Of a stretch of 64,000 bases of DNA, positions 54,078-62,210 are shown piece by piece. Location: assembly GCA_018267475.1 (NCBI GenBank), contig JAFDYI010000009.1, positions 1-64,000 on the forward strand, read 5' to 3'. The DNA comes from Bacteroidota bacterium (GTDB lineage Bacteria > Bacteroidota > Bacteroidia > B-17B0 > Aurantibacillaceae). Under the pieces are notes generated by a model. That model was not told the DNA's origin, did no database searches, and worked only from the letters and a program-made list of their open reading frames with translations. The translations under genes and the position numbers were made by a program. Position 1 is the stretch's first letter, and each line of letters starts with the position of its first letter.

Positions 54078-54611
54078 TTATAGGGGGGGGGGGGTATGGG
54101 GGCCTATAGCCATCGTAAGTGTATTGACCCCATTTGGCACATTTTTAGCATAAATCTTTTGCTGAACAATAAGTGTAAAAGTATCATTATATATGGAAGC
54201 ACTTATTGATGCCGGAAAATATATTTGCCAATTTAAAGTACACGGCACAACGTATAAAGTAAACGGATTGTCAATACCAGTTTTAATTATTTCCTCATCA
54301 TCACCTTGAAAACCTACATCGCCAATGCCGCTTTTACTATCTATGTACAATTCATACACATACTCATCATTGCTATGTATTTGCACGTTACTAAAGCTAA
54401 AACTTCCGCCTGTGCCACTATTCATTTGTGCAATAGTATTACCGTTCTCTTTCAAATAAACCGTAATGTTCGCCATACCACTGTCGGTACATAAGTTATA
54501 TACTTGTCCATGTATGGTATGAGTGCTTATGCTATCACCACCGTTTTTTTTGCAAGCAACATACAGCAACAATACAATAACAAGTAAAACATATTTTACT
54601 GCTTTTATCAT
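54078..54611 (-). CDS. Array lipoprotein B, frameshifted at a 12-C tract
   Basis: As read, 177 residues: signal peptide with lipobox YVAC, then IHGQVYNLCTDSGMANITVYLKENG and GSFSFSNVQIHSND, a carboxypeptidase-regulatory-like domain as in lipoprotein A. It stops just after GPHTPPPL, within a pure run of 12 C on the coding strand. With 13 (or 10) C the frame continues to 53935 and gives a protein of full family length. This suggests reversible slippage, or a plain mutation. It overlaps the upstream T9SS-tail gene by 4 bases. Confidence 0.8.
   Translation of the reverse strand: MIKAVKYVLLVIVLLLYVACKKNGGDSISTHTIHGQVYNLCTDSGMANITVYLKENGNTIAQMNSGTGGSFSFSNVQIHSNDEYVYELYIDSKSGIGDVGFQGDDEEIIKTGIDNPFTLYVVPCTLNWQIYFPASISASIYNDTFTLIVQQKIYAKNVPNGVNTLTMAIGPHTPPPL
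54083..54094. repeat. 12-base G/C homopolymer (contingency-like tract)
   Basis: Twelve uninterrupted G on the plus strand inside the lipoprotein B gene. The current length puts a stop codon just after it; one more or two fewer bases restores the full-length frame. Confidence 0.85.
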
Positions 54612-55093
54612 TTAGCTAATATAATTTTAAATCTTTCAACTCCTACCTGCAGCATATAAACCCCATTTTGTAAACTGCTAATATCAAGGCTATTGGTAGT
54701 GCCTGTTATTTTGCTTTGCTGTATAATGTTACCTGTTACATCGCTTACTATTATAGTGCTTTCTTCTTCGCTTTCTTTTTTAATAGTTAGGTTGCCGCTG
54801 CTTGGGTTGGGGTACACTTTAGAACGTGCTGTATTGGCACTCACAAGGTTTGTGGCTGTTGTTAAGGTATTTTCAAGTTCTGTGCCTGTGCTGTTGCTCG
54901 GTTTTTTTGTGCCGCCGCTGTTATTTGCTTCGCGGTAATATTGCCCGCAAGAATAGCCTGTAGAAGGGATGGCATCTAACTCACCTATGCCAAAATTGCT
55001 GCCGGGCAATAAAGAAAAATCAGGGGCATACAGAAGTATTTTAGCATTATTGCTTACACCAAAGTCCCCGCTATATGTAATATGTACTGTCAT
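54608..55093 (-). CDS. T9SS tail protein of the array, unit 2
   Basis: A 161-residue protein with no signal peptide. GDFGVSNNAKILLYAPDFSLLPGSNFG looks like the last turns of a '3-coathanger stack' surface domain, and the last 75 residues are a T9SS type A sorting domain (VYPNPSSGNLTIKK ... NGVYMLQVGVERFKIILAK). Without a signal peptide it could not enter the type IX route, so it is probably the 3' end of a once longer gene. It begins at the stop of the preceding lipoprotein (1-base overlap). Confidence 0.75.
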   Translation of the reverse strand: MTVHITYSGDFGVSNNAKILLYAPDFSLLPGSNFGIGELDAIPSTGYSCGQYYREANNSGGTKKPSNSTGTELENTLTTATNLVSANTARSKVYPNPSSGNLTIKKESEEESTIIVSDVTGNIIQQSKITGTTNSLDISSLQNGVYMLQVGVERFKIILAK

Positions 55094-55764
55094 TAAAAAC
55101 TAAAAGTGTAATTAGCAGTAGCCCCATAATCTATATAAATACTATCATATATTATTGTTCGTACACTATTTTTAGTTTTATCTATTTTTATATTCCACAA
55201 ACCCATTGGGAAGTAATCAAAATGAGTTTTTGAAGAATCTGGGTATCCAGGTTTTAGACCATAACTAGTAACGACTAATTGATATGGATAATTTGGAACA
55301 TATTCATGGTATTTTTCTTGAGTAAATGTTAGCGTAACAGTATCAGGGGGAATAAATGTATAAGAGGGCGTTACTTTTACCGTCAATATATTAAACGTAG
55401 GTACCACTTGTAATACATAGTTATTAGAAATACTTTTTTTATCTATATCAACTACATCTCCAATTAGCCCAACATTGCCTATCCCACTCTTACTTTCTAT
55501 ATATAATTGATAATTATACTCTGAACTACTATGAACTGAAACATTATGAAAAGAAAAACTACCACTACTATCGCTCATCGTTGTTAGTGTAACTTCATTA
55601 CCAATTAATTCAACGGGGATATTTTTAATTCCATTTCCTGTACATAAGTTTAATACAGTGCCTGTAATTGAAGTATCATTAATAATGTCCTTATCCTTTT
55701 TGCAATTGGATAGTATAATGATTATTAAGCATACAATAATCGCTGAAATTAAACATTTTTTCAT
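55093..55764 (-). CDS. Array lipoprotein C
   Basis: A 223-residue lipoprotein with lipobox ILSNC (Cys about 21). It shares the carboxypeptidase-regulatory-like outline with lipoproteins A and B (ITGTVLNLCTGNGIKNIPVEL; GSFSFHNVSVHSSSEY) and the segment SKSGIGNVGLIGD, and its end MGLWNIKIDKTK aligns with their MGWWNIKTD. It is more diverged and A+T-rich, and its frame is intact. It overlaps the neighbours by 1 base on each side, implying coupled translation. Confidence 0.8.
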   Translation of the reverse strand: MKKCLISAIIVCLIIIILSNCKKDKDIINDTSITGTVLNLCTGNGIKNIPVELIGNEVTLTTMSDSSGSFSFHNVSVHSSSEYNYQLYIESKSGIGNVGLIGDVVDIDKKSISNNYVLQVVPTFNILTVKVTPSYTFIPPDTVTLTFTQEKYHEYVPNYPYQLVVTSYGLKPGYPDSSKTHFDYFPMGLWNIKIDKTKNSVRTIIYDSIYIDYGATANYTFSF

Positions 55765-56264
55765 TATTCTTTAGTGATTATGAGTTTAAAATTTTCATTT
55801 CCTGCCCGTAACAAGTATATACCACTTTGTAGTGTGCTTATGTCAATACTATTAGATCCGGCGCCATTGATAATGCCATTATATACTTGTTCGCCGCTTA
55901 AATCGTAAATCGTTATTAATAACATATCTTCACTTTCGCGTTCAATATTTATTTTTCCATTACTTGGGTTTGGGTACACCTTAACGCCTGCTTTGCTGGT
56001 ATGTACAAGGTTTGTGGCTGTTGTTAAGGTATTTTCAAGTTCTGTGCCTGTTACATTATTGCCGCCTTTTTTTACGCCACCATTATTGGCCTTTCGGTAC
56101 TCATCGGGCATACAATCATATTTACTAATAACTACATCAACTTCACCCCCTCCAAAGTCAGTGCCTGGCAATAAAGAAAAATCAGGGGCATACAGAAGTA
56201 TTTTGGCATTATTGCTTACACCAAAATCACCATCTGGAGTTAAATAATTTTGATTGTTATTCAT
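55764..56264 (-). CDS. T9SS tail protein of the array, unit 1
   Basis: A 166-residue paralogue of the 54608 protein (GDFGVSNNAKILLYAPDFSLLPGTDFG; ELENTLTTATNLV; VYPNPSNGKINIERES ... SGIYLLRAGNENFKLIITKE) ending in a T9SS type A sorting tail. No signal peptide. The frame stays open for 20 codons upstream of the ATG (AAAFEARNSVITGNG), matching the same surface domain, up to a TAG at 56325-56327. The gene therefore seems to be a 5'-truncated fragment of a larger secreted protein. Confidence 0.75.
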   Translation of the reverse strand: MNNNQNYLTPDGDFGVSNNAKILLYAPDFSLLPGTDFGGGEVDVVISKYDCMPDEYRKANNGGVKKGGNNVTGTELENTLTTATNLVHTSKAGVKVYPNPSNGKINIERESEDMLLITIYDLSGEQVYNGIINGAGSNSIDISTLQSGIYLLRAGNENFKLIITKE

Positions 56265-56324
56265 GCCATAAATACCATTACCTGTAATTACACTATTGCG
56301 TGCTTCAAAAGCAGCTGCAAGGCG
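56265..56324 (-). other. In-frame upstream extension of the array's first gene
   Basis: Twenty codons (RLAAAFEARNSVITGNGIYG) continue the surface-domain frame above the ATG at 56264 and are closed by TAG. There is no start codon in them. The remaining bases to 56535 show no gene; they carry short repeats of GCAGCACGC type on the minus strand. Confidence 0.6.
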
Positions 56325-56535
56325 CTATAAGCGTGCTGCGTGCTGCAATAATGTATTATAAATACTCATGAATGCAAATGTAATACAACGTTTTTCTAAA
56401 CGCAATAGCATTAACAATCATTAACCAAAAAAGAAAATAATTAACTGATTTTTAACGAAACGCCGAGCAACTAAATGGCTTGTACTACATCAAAAAAGGA
56501 TAGAACTACAGAGGATATTTTCAATTTCTTTTTCC

Positions 56536-57216
56536 TTAAGGCGTAGAAAGGCTTAGCGGAATCACTTTTCCATTCATATAAAAAGAAGCCTCTAAAGCAA
56601 AACGACCTATGTATTGTGCCATTTGCCGGGCGTTTACAGGCGCTTGGTATCCCGGAAAAGCCTGTTGCAGCATTTCTGTTTGTACAGCCCCCAAACACAG
56701 GCAGTTGCATCGTATGTTTTTTTCTTTCAACTCCTCAGCCAAACACTCGGTAAGGGTAGCTAAAGCCCCTTTTGAAGAGCTGTACACGCTTAGTCCCGCA
56801 AACTTAGCGCTGCCCATAAAACCACCCATGCTGCTGATGTTTACAATGTGGCTGCATGTTGCCCCCCCCATCAGCTCGGTAAGTTGCTGCGTAAGAAAAA
56901 AAGGAGCTTCTACATTAATGCGATAACTGTTTTCAAAATCAGAAATAGAAATACTTGAAAAAGGTTTGTTTATTAAGGTAGCTGCATTATTTATTAAAAT
57001 ATCTACCCGCTGTGTATTTTTTTTTATTTCTTGGGCAGCCTCAAACACCGTTTGCATATTGGCAAAATCAACCTTGATGTATTGAAGCTTGGGGTGCAAA
57101 ACAGGAGTTGCCTCAGGGTTTGAGGAAAGAGCAAGGACGGTATCGCCTCTTTCTAAAAAAAAGTTAATTAGTGCCCGTCCTATCCCTTTTGAGGTGCCTG
57201 TAAGTACAACTGTCAT
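56536..57216 (-). CDS. Short-chain dehydrogenase/reductase
   Basis: A 226-residue classical SDR. TGTSKGIGRAL (7-17) binds the nucleotide, NNAA (about 87) is the structural motif, and the catalytic triad is S (NISSMGG, about 131), Y and K of YSSSKGAL (about 146-150). Active on an unknown alcohol or ketone in the cytoplasm. It is divergent from the 57248 gene, with a 31-base gap. Confidence 0.92.
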   Translation of the reverse strand: MTVVLTGTSKGIGRALINFFLERGDTVLALSSNPEATPVLHPKLQYIKVDFANMQTVFEAAQEIKKNTQRVDILINNAATLINKPFSSISISDFENSYRINVEAPFFLTQQLTELMGGATCSHIVNISSMGGFMGSAKFAGLSVYSSSKGALATLTECLAEELKEKNIRCNCLCLGAVQTEMLQQAFPGYQAPVNARQMAQYIGRFALEASFYMNGKVIPLSLSTP

Positions 57217-57226
57217 AATTTTCCGT

Positions 57227-57234
57227 TATCTTTG
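57227..57234 (+). promoter_or_regulatory. TATCTTTG -7 box of the 57248 gene
   Basis: Matches TAnnTTTG, 13 bases before the ATG at 57248; it overlaps the leader of the divergent SDR. Confidence 0.5.
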
Positions 57235-57247
57235 TGATGCAAAGAAA

Positions 57248-58015
57248 ATGAATAAAACAATACTAATAACATCAGCCCTGCTGTTTTGTGCTTCCCTGCA
57301 AGCGCAAAACGATACGATAAAAAACTATTACGAAGACCACAATCAAAAAAAATCGGACGACGAGATAAAAGATTTTTATCCGCAACAAAACGCGCCTCAG
57401 CATTACGACCAATACCAACAAAACCAGCAAGCGCAGCCTTTTTACCCACAACAAAACCAACAGCAACCATACAACAACCAAGGAAGAAGCACCGTTAATA
57501 AAATGCCCCTAAAAGAAGAAAGCGAATTTATGAAGCGCTTATTTTTTGGAAGCAACTTAAACTTGCAACTATACGGCACCTCCGGATATAACGTGTTTTC
57601 TTATGATTTATCGCCCTTTGCCGGATTTAAACTAAACAAGTACTTTGCTGCCGGCGTACAAATTATATACAACAACACGATTTACTTTGCCCGCGGGCAA
57701 AATATCTCGTACAGCATTGTAGGGGGCGGTCTTTTTGTGCGTGCCGTAGTATTTAACCATTTACTATTAGCAGTAGAATACGATATACTAACCGAACCCC
57801 CCAGCAGCGTATTTGGCAATAGAACCATCAGCGGCGAAAAAATGGCCGGCGCAGGTTACAAAGCCACCATTGCCACTCTGCATAGTAAAAAAACAGGAGC
57901 CGAAAAACCATTAAGCTACTTTGTATGCCTTATGTATGATTTTGCCCCCGACAGAAGCTCGCCCTACTATTACAACCAATTAGTTTATCGCCTGGGTTTT
58001 GCTTACAATTGGTAA
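57248..58015 (+). CDS. Outer-membrane beta-barrel-like protein with Gln-rich linker
   Basis: A 255-residue protein. The signal peptide ends at ASLQAQ (about 18). A Gln/Asn/Tyr/Pro-rich segment (about 35-85) precedes a beta-strand-rich C-terminal region (LFFGSNLNLQLYGTSGYNVFSYDLSPFAGFKLNKYFAAGVQ ... YRLGFAYNW) ending in an aromatic residue, typical of an outer-membrane barrel. The start at 57248 is chosen over a longer frame that overlaps the SDR. No family beyond that is recognised. Confidence 0.72.
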   Translation: MNKTILITSALLFCASLQAQNDTIKNYYEDHNQKKSDDEIKDFYPQQNAPQHYDQYQQNQQAQPFYPQQNQQQPYNNQGRSTVNKMPLKEESEFMKRLFFGSNLNLQLYGTSGYNVFSYDLSPFAGFKLNKYFAAGVQIIYNNTIYFARGQNISYSIVGGGLFVRAVVFNHLLLAVEYDILTEPPSSVFGNRTISGEKMAGAGYKATIATLHSKKTGAEKPLSYFVCLMYDFAPDRSSPYYYNQLVYRLGFAYNW

Positions 58016-58044
58016 ATTGTTGCTACATTCGTAGGCAAAATTTT

Positions 58045-58578
58045 ATGGAGCTCATACACCTGCACGATAAAACATTTAAACCCTACATTACCGAACAGGT
58101 TATAGATGAACGTGTAGCGCAAATAGCTCAAAATATAAGCGCCGACCTAAAAAAAACACTCCCTTTATTCATCGTAGTACTAAACGGTTCTTTTATTTTT
58201 GCCGCTAATTTGGTAAAAAAACTACCCTTTCCTTGCGAAATTACCTTTGTGAAATTAGCCTCTTACCAAGGCACGCAAAGCACCGGGCAAGTAACCGAAA
58301 TAATAGGACTAACAGAAGCTATTGAAAACCGAACCGTAGTAATAGTGGAAGACATAGTGGATACCGGCACCACAATAGAAAAGTTGTATCATTTGTTAAA
58401 ACAAAAAAAAGCCAAGCAAATAAAAACAGCTACGCTATTATTTAAGCCAACAGCCTATAAAAAAGACATTCCTATTGATTATATTTGCATGGAAATTGCC
58501 AACGATTTTGTGGTGGGGTATGGATTGGATTACGACGGATTAGGAAGAAACTTGAAAGATATTTATGTGCTGACATAA
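58045..58578 (+). CDS. hpt: Hypoxanthine phosphoribosyltransferase
   Basis: A 177-residue type I phosphoribosyltransferase. The PRPP motif is VVIVEDIVDTGTT (about 104-116), and VVLNGSFIFAANL (about 50) plus the tail YGLDYDGLGRNLKDIYVLT are the hypoxanthine-type signature. It salvages hypoxanthine (and guanine) to IMP/GMP. The ATG at 58045 is chosen over the upstream frame by fit to the family. It is followed 19 bases later by adk, also in nucleotide metabolism. Confidence 0.95.
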   Translation: MELIHLHDKTFKPYITEQVIDERVAQIAQNISADLKKTLPLFIVVLNGSFIFAANLVKKLPFPCEITFVKLASYQGTQSTGQVTEIIGLTEAIENRTVVIVEDIVDTGTTIEKLYHLLKQKKAKQIKTATLLFKPTAYKKDIPIDYICMEIANDFVVGYGLDYDGLGRNLKDIYVLT

Positions 58579-58597
58579 TAAAAAATAAACCTTAAAA

Positions 58598-59524
58598 ATG
58601 ACACCCATGTTAAACTTAGTATTATTTGGCCCTCCCGGCGCAGGCAAAGGCACCCAATCAAAAAAATTGTGCGACACCTATAATTTGGTGCATCTATCTA
58701 CCGGAGATTTGCTGCGTGATGAAATAGCACGCGCCACCTCCTTGGGGATGCAAGCTAAACAAATTATGGATAAGGGCGAGTTGGTTGGCGACCACATTGT
58801 AATATCCATGATAGAAGCCAAATTAGATGCCAACCCACAAGCGCAAGGTTTTATTTTTGATGGTTTTCCGCGCACCCAAGCGCAAGCGCAAGCCTTAGAC
58901 GAGCTTCTAAAAAAGAAAAAAACAGCCATCAGCATGATGATTGCTTTAGAGGTAAACGACGAAGAATTAACCCAACGTTTATTGCTTAGAGGAGCTAACT
59001 CAGGGCGTGCCGATGACCGAAGCGAAGAGGTAATACGCCGTCGCATATATGAGTACAACAGTAAAACAGCTCCTTTAAAACAATACTATGCGGCACAAAA
59101 CAAATTCCATTCGGTGTATGGCATGGGCAGTGTAGAAAATATTTTTGAACTGCTATGCGCTACCATTAACAATAAAACAAAACCAAAAGAACCTTTTCAT
59201 GACGGACTGGTTACAGTTGCTGATATCAACGTGCAAGACGAACCCGCCAAACACTTAAAAGTGGAAAATAAAGCGAAAAAGAAACCCGCGAAAAAAACGG
59301 TAAAAAGGGTTGAAAAAAGGATAATAAAAAAGGCGACAAAAAAAACATCTAAGAAAACGATAACTAAAAAAGCAGCCGCAAAAAAGATTTCTAAAAAAAC
59401 GGCAAAGAAAAAAGGGACTCCCAAAAAAGCAGCAAAAAAAGCGGTTAAAAAAGCGCCCAAAAAAACAGCGAAAAAACCCGCAAAGAAAATTTTGAAAAAA
59501 GTAAAAAACAAGAAAAAAAGGTAA
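58598..59524 (+). CDS. adk: Adenylate kinase with histone-like lysine-rich C-terminal tail
   Basis: A 308-residue protein. Residues 1-190 are a short-form adenylate kinase: GPPGAGKGTQ (11-20), HLSTGDLLRDE, IFDGFPRTQAQAQ, and the LID region RADDRSEEVIRRR, without a zinc-binding LID. From about 218 to 308 there is a tail made almost only of Lys, Ala, Pro and Thr in KKxAKK-like repeats (PAKKTVKRVEK ... KAAKKAVKKAPKK), like the C-terminus of histone H1. Such tails bind nucleic acids in general. The kinase interconverts ATP, AMP and ADP. The tail's use here is unknown. Confidence 0.93.
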   Translation: MTPMLNLVLFGPPGAGKGTQSKKLCDTYNLVHLSTGDLLRDEIARATSLGMQAKQIMDKGELVGDHIVISMIEAKLDANPQAQGFIFDGFPRTQAQAQALDELLKKKKTAISMMIALEVNDEELTQRLLLRGANSGRADDRSEEVIRRRIYEYNSKTAPLKQYYAAQNKFHSVYGMGSVENIFELLCATINNKTKPKEPFHDGLVTVADINVQDEPAKHLKVENKAKKKPAKKTVKRVEKRIIKKATKKTSKKTITKKAAAKKISKKTAKKKGTPKKAAKKAVKKAPKKTAKKPAKKILKKVKNKKKR

Positions 59525-59542
59525 GCACATTACAGCTTACCT
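59519..59542. terminator. Terminator between adk and hemA
   Basis: AGGTAAGC (59519-59526) pairs with GCTTACCT (59535-59542), an 8-bp stem with an 8-base loop, beginning within the adk stop codon. It lies between convergent genes and may serve both directions. Confidence 0.65.
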
Positions 59543-59561
59543 CATCTATTTTAAAGAATTT

Positions 59562-60794
59562 CTAATTTTGATTTAAGAATACTTTTTTAGCGGTAGTTAT
59601 GGCTACAGCATTGTATTTTTTTTCTAAATAGCTCATGATTTTTTCTACCGTATGGCGCGAGGCATCGTCTAAATGATTCAAATCTTTAGCAAACACTTCT
59701 GTAAGGGCGGCATTGTGTATTTCTTTTATTTTTTGAGGAATTTCGCCAAAAGCCAACTCCACTTTTCGCTCGTGCAAAATACTTTTAAACTCCAATACTT
59801 TTTGTGCTATAAGCTGTTCGCATATTTTAATTTCTTTTTTGCGCAGCGCTATATTTTCCCGAGCTTGTTTTTTTATCTCATTTACAGAGATGTAATCGAT
59901 ATTAAAATCTTTAAGCACCTGTGGGTGTATATCCACCGGAACGGCTAAATCGATAATAATTTTTTTATCTTTTTCTCCTTGAAGCAATTGCTGATACATA
60001 GTGGGAGTAACCAAGTTTTCGCTAGACCCGGTACAGGTTATCAACACATCAAAACCTTTGGTGTAATTTTTTGTTTGCGCAAGCATATAGGCCTCTCCTC
60101 CTAACTCATCAGCCAAGTTTTTTGCTTTTTGCAAAGAGCGATTAAACACTACAAAAGTAGAAAAATGATGCTTTTTTAGATACTTAGCCATAGTGGCGTT
60201 GGTTTGTCCGGCCCCTATAAACACACAACGCGCATTATCTTTTATGTTGCGCTCGCGCAATAGGCGACAAGCCAAAGACATAACCGATACCGGATTTTTG
60301 GCTATATCGGTTTCAGTAAAAACTTGTTTAGCTGTTTCTATGGTGTGCCTTGCTAATAAGCGCATAAAATCGCCCGTTAGGCCTATTTGTTGGCATTTTT
60401 CATAAGCAAAACGAAACTGTGTGATTATTTCTCGCTCGCCTACCACCAAAGAATCTAAGGAAGACGCTACCGACAAAATATATTCCGTTGCCTTGTGTCC
60501 TGCATATAATTTTGATTTTTCAAGATATTTTTTCTGCTCATTCCTTTTCAAGGAAGTGTTGATCGTACAAAAAAGGGTAGTAAGAAAAGAGGCATCTACC
60601 TTTGTGGGAGTAACAAATAAAAAGGCCACGCGGTTGCACGTAGATAGATACAGCAACTCTTTTAAGCCCAAGTCTGTTTTAAGTTTATTCAGTATTTCTT
60701 GTTGATGTTCTTCTTCTAAGTGCAATTTTCCTATCTCGGAAAGGGAAAAATTTTTATGCGAAACAGCTACGATGTAAAAATGTTCTTCTCTCAT
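59562..60794 (-). CDS. hemA: Glutamyl-tRNA reductase
   Basis: A 410-residue enzyme of the C5 haem pathway: it reduces glutamyl-tRNA to glutamate-1-semialdehyde. The catalytic cysteine is C53 in LSTCNRVAF, followed by SLDSLVVGEREI (about 112) and a C-terminal Rossmann part with CVFIGAGQTNATMAKYL (about 187-203). The C-terminal dimerisation helix is present (VFAKDLNHLD ... YLEKKYNAVA). Full length for the family. Convergent with adk; no other haem genes in the window. Confidence 0.95.
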   Translation of the reverse strand: MREEHFYIVAVSHKNFSLSEIGKLHLEEEHQQEILNKLKTDLGLKELLYLSTCNRVAFLFVTPTKVDASFLTTLFCTINTSLKRNEQKKYLEKSKLYAGHKATEYILSVASSLDSLVVGEREIITQFRFAYEKCQQIGLTGDFMRLLARHTIETAKQVFTETDIAKNPVSVMSLACRLLRERNIKDNARCVFIGAGQTNATMAKYLKKHHFSTFVVFNRSLQKAKNLADELGGEAYMLAQTKNYTKGFDVLITCTGSSENLVTPTMYQQLLQGEKDKKIIIDLAVPVDIHPQVLKDFNIDYISVNEIKKQARENIALRKKEIKICEQLIAQKVLEFKSILHERKVELAFGEIPQKIKEIHNAALTEVFAKDLNHLDDASRHTVEKIMSYLEKKYNAVAITTAKKVFLNQN

Positions 60795-60898
60795 AAATAT
60801 GGATACAAATTTCTGAATTTATGAGTACTTTTTTGTCATTGTAATGTCATAATAAAAGATTTTTTTGTCCGATACCTTTATTAAAAGTTTATCGAAAA

Positions 60899-61960
60899 CT
60901 AATGCTTAATTTTATCATACAGTTCTAAATACTTGCTGATGCTGGCATCCCAACAAAAACTTTCTGCATGCTTTTTTATCTCATGTTCATAAAATGAATG
61001 GTTTGCATTATACTTATTCAAGCTGTTTTTTATCAAATGACACATTTCTAATTCGTCAAAATTATCAAAGTAAAACGCCATATTTCCTCCGATTTCAGGA
61101 AGAGAGGTATGTCTGCTTAAAAAAACTGCTTTGCCCGCTTTCATTGCTTCAATAACAGGCATTCCAAATCCTTCTGCCAATGAAGGAAAGAGAAATGCTT
61201 CACAGTTATTATATAGCCAATATTTATCCGACTCATTTATTTTTCCTGGTAAAAGTATCTTGTTCCCCATATTTAATGCGGCTATTTCGCTCTGAATATA
61301 TTTTCCATATGGAGTGTCAATATTACCAGCCAATATTAGTTTATGGTCATTAAAATGTTTCATTAAGGGTAATAGGGTGCGGAAGTTCTTTTTTTCATTA
61401 AAAATACCTATAGAAAAAAAGAATTTTTCTTCGCCTATAAAACCTGGTTTTTTATCCTGACCGATGCAATTGGAGGCAACCCCATTATGAATTACCTGAA
61501 TGCTTTTCCCTTTTAGATTCAAATACTTTTCAATCAAACTTTTCGAATAATTTGATATTGTGGTGATGTAGTTAGCACGGTCAACGTTTTTCTGCAATTG
61601 TTTCAAATAGGACGCTGATTTTTGTTCGTTTTTCTCAAGTAAAAAATTTAAATCATGGATTGTTAATATCCAAATAGCCTCCTTGTTAGGTAAATGAGAT
61701 GGGAATTGATGCAAACTATGCCAGATATCGTACTTTTCATTTAAAAAGGGGAAGTATCTCTTTTGAAAATTAGCTTTTATTAAGCATAGCTCAGAATCCT
61801 TTTTTATTAATTCTTTGTTGGCTTTATTTGGAATTAAAAAATGTAATTTAAGCGTAGAAGGCCTTTGAACAATAAGTTCTTTTGCAAAATTCAATGAGAA
61901 CTGCCCAAGTCCAGAATATAGATTTTTTATTTTGTAAGTGTCAATTAATATTTTTCTCAT
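60899..61960 (-). CDS. Glycosyltransferase family 4
   Basis: A 353-residue GT-B enzyme. The C-terminal domain has FSIGIFNEKKN (about 190) and FPSLAEGFGMPVIEAMKAGKAVF (about 265), with the two glutamates of the sugar-nucleotide site. The N-terminal half shows HSLHQFPSHLP and ILTIHDLNFLLE. It resembles the 6393 glycosyltransferase in outline but is clearly different and visibly more A+T-rich, which may hint at separate origin. Donor and acceptor are unknown. Single gene with a -7 box at 61981. Confidence 0.9.
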   Translation of the reverse strand: MRKILIDTYKIKNLYSGLGQFSLNFAKELIVQRPSTLKLHFLIPNKANKELIKKDSELCLIKANFQKRYFPFLNEKYDIWHSLHQFPSHLPNKEAIWILTIHDLNFLLEKNEQKSASYLKQLQKNVDRANYITTISNYSKSLIEKYLNLKGKSIQVIHNGVASNCIGQDKKPGFIGEEKFFFSIGIFNEKKNFRTLLPLMKHFNDHKLILAGNIDTPYGKYIQSEIAALNMGNKILLPGKINESDKYWLYNNCEAFLFPSLAEGFGMPVIEAMKAGKAVFLSRHTSLPEIGGNMAFYFDNFDELEMCHLIKNSLNKYNANHSFYEHEIKKHAESFCWDASISKYLELYDKIKH

Positions 61961-61980
61961 AACAAATCATTGCTTTCCAA

Positions 61981-61988
61981 CAAAAGTA
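61981..61988 (-). promoter_or_regulatory. TACTTTTG -7 box of the glycosyltransferase gene
   Basis: Matches TAnnTTTG on the minus strand, 20 bases before the ATG at 61960. The rest of the gap to 62210 is A+T-rich and shows no gene. Confidence 0.5.
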
Positions 61989-62210
61989 CAAAACAAGGTT
62001 TAAATCAATAGTATCTTAAACGTTAAAAAAAGAAGATGAGCCATTTAATATTTGTTCGTTTAAGCATTATACCCTCTTGATTATTTTTGAACTAAAAATA
62101 AAACCATATCGATATTACTCGTTGCTTTGTTTTATGTTAAAAAATAAAGTAGTAAAAAAGGAGATTACTAAAATATCGCTCTCTTTTAAAAAGTTTATTA
62201 GACACTAAGG

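Noticed and set aside
54083-54094. G-quadruplex as a regulatory element
   Set aside because: One 12-G run alone does not give the spaced G-tracts of a typical quadruplex motif; the frame effect explains it better.
57089-57247. Upstream extension of the barrel-like protein
   Set aside because: It runs through the SDR gene on the other strand and would place the signal peptide inside the protein.
59197-59530. Phe-rich open frames opposite the adk tail
   Set aside because: They are shadows of the lysine-rich codons (AAA/AAG read as TTT/CTT).
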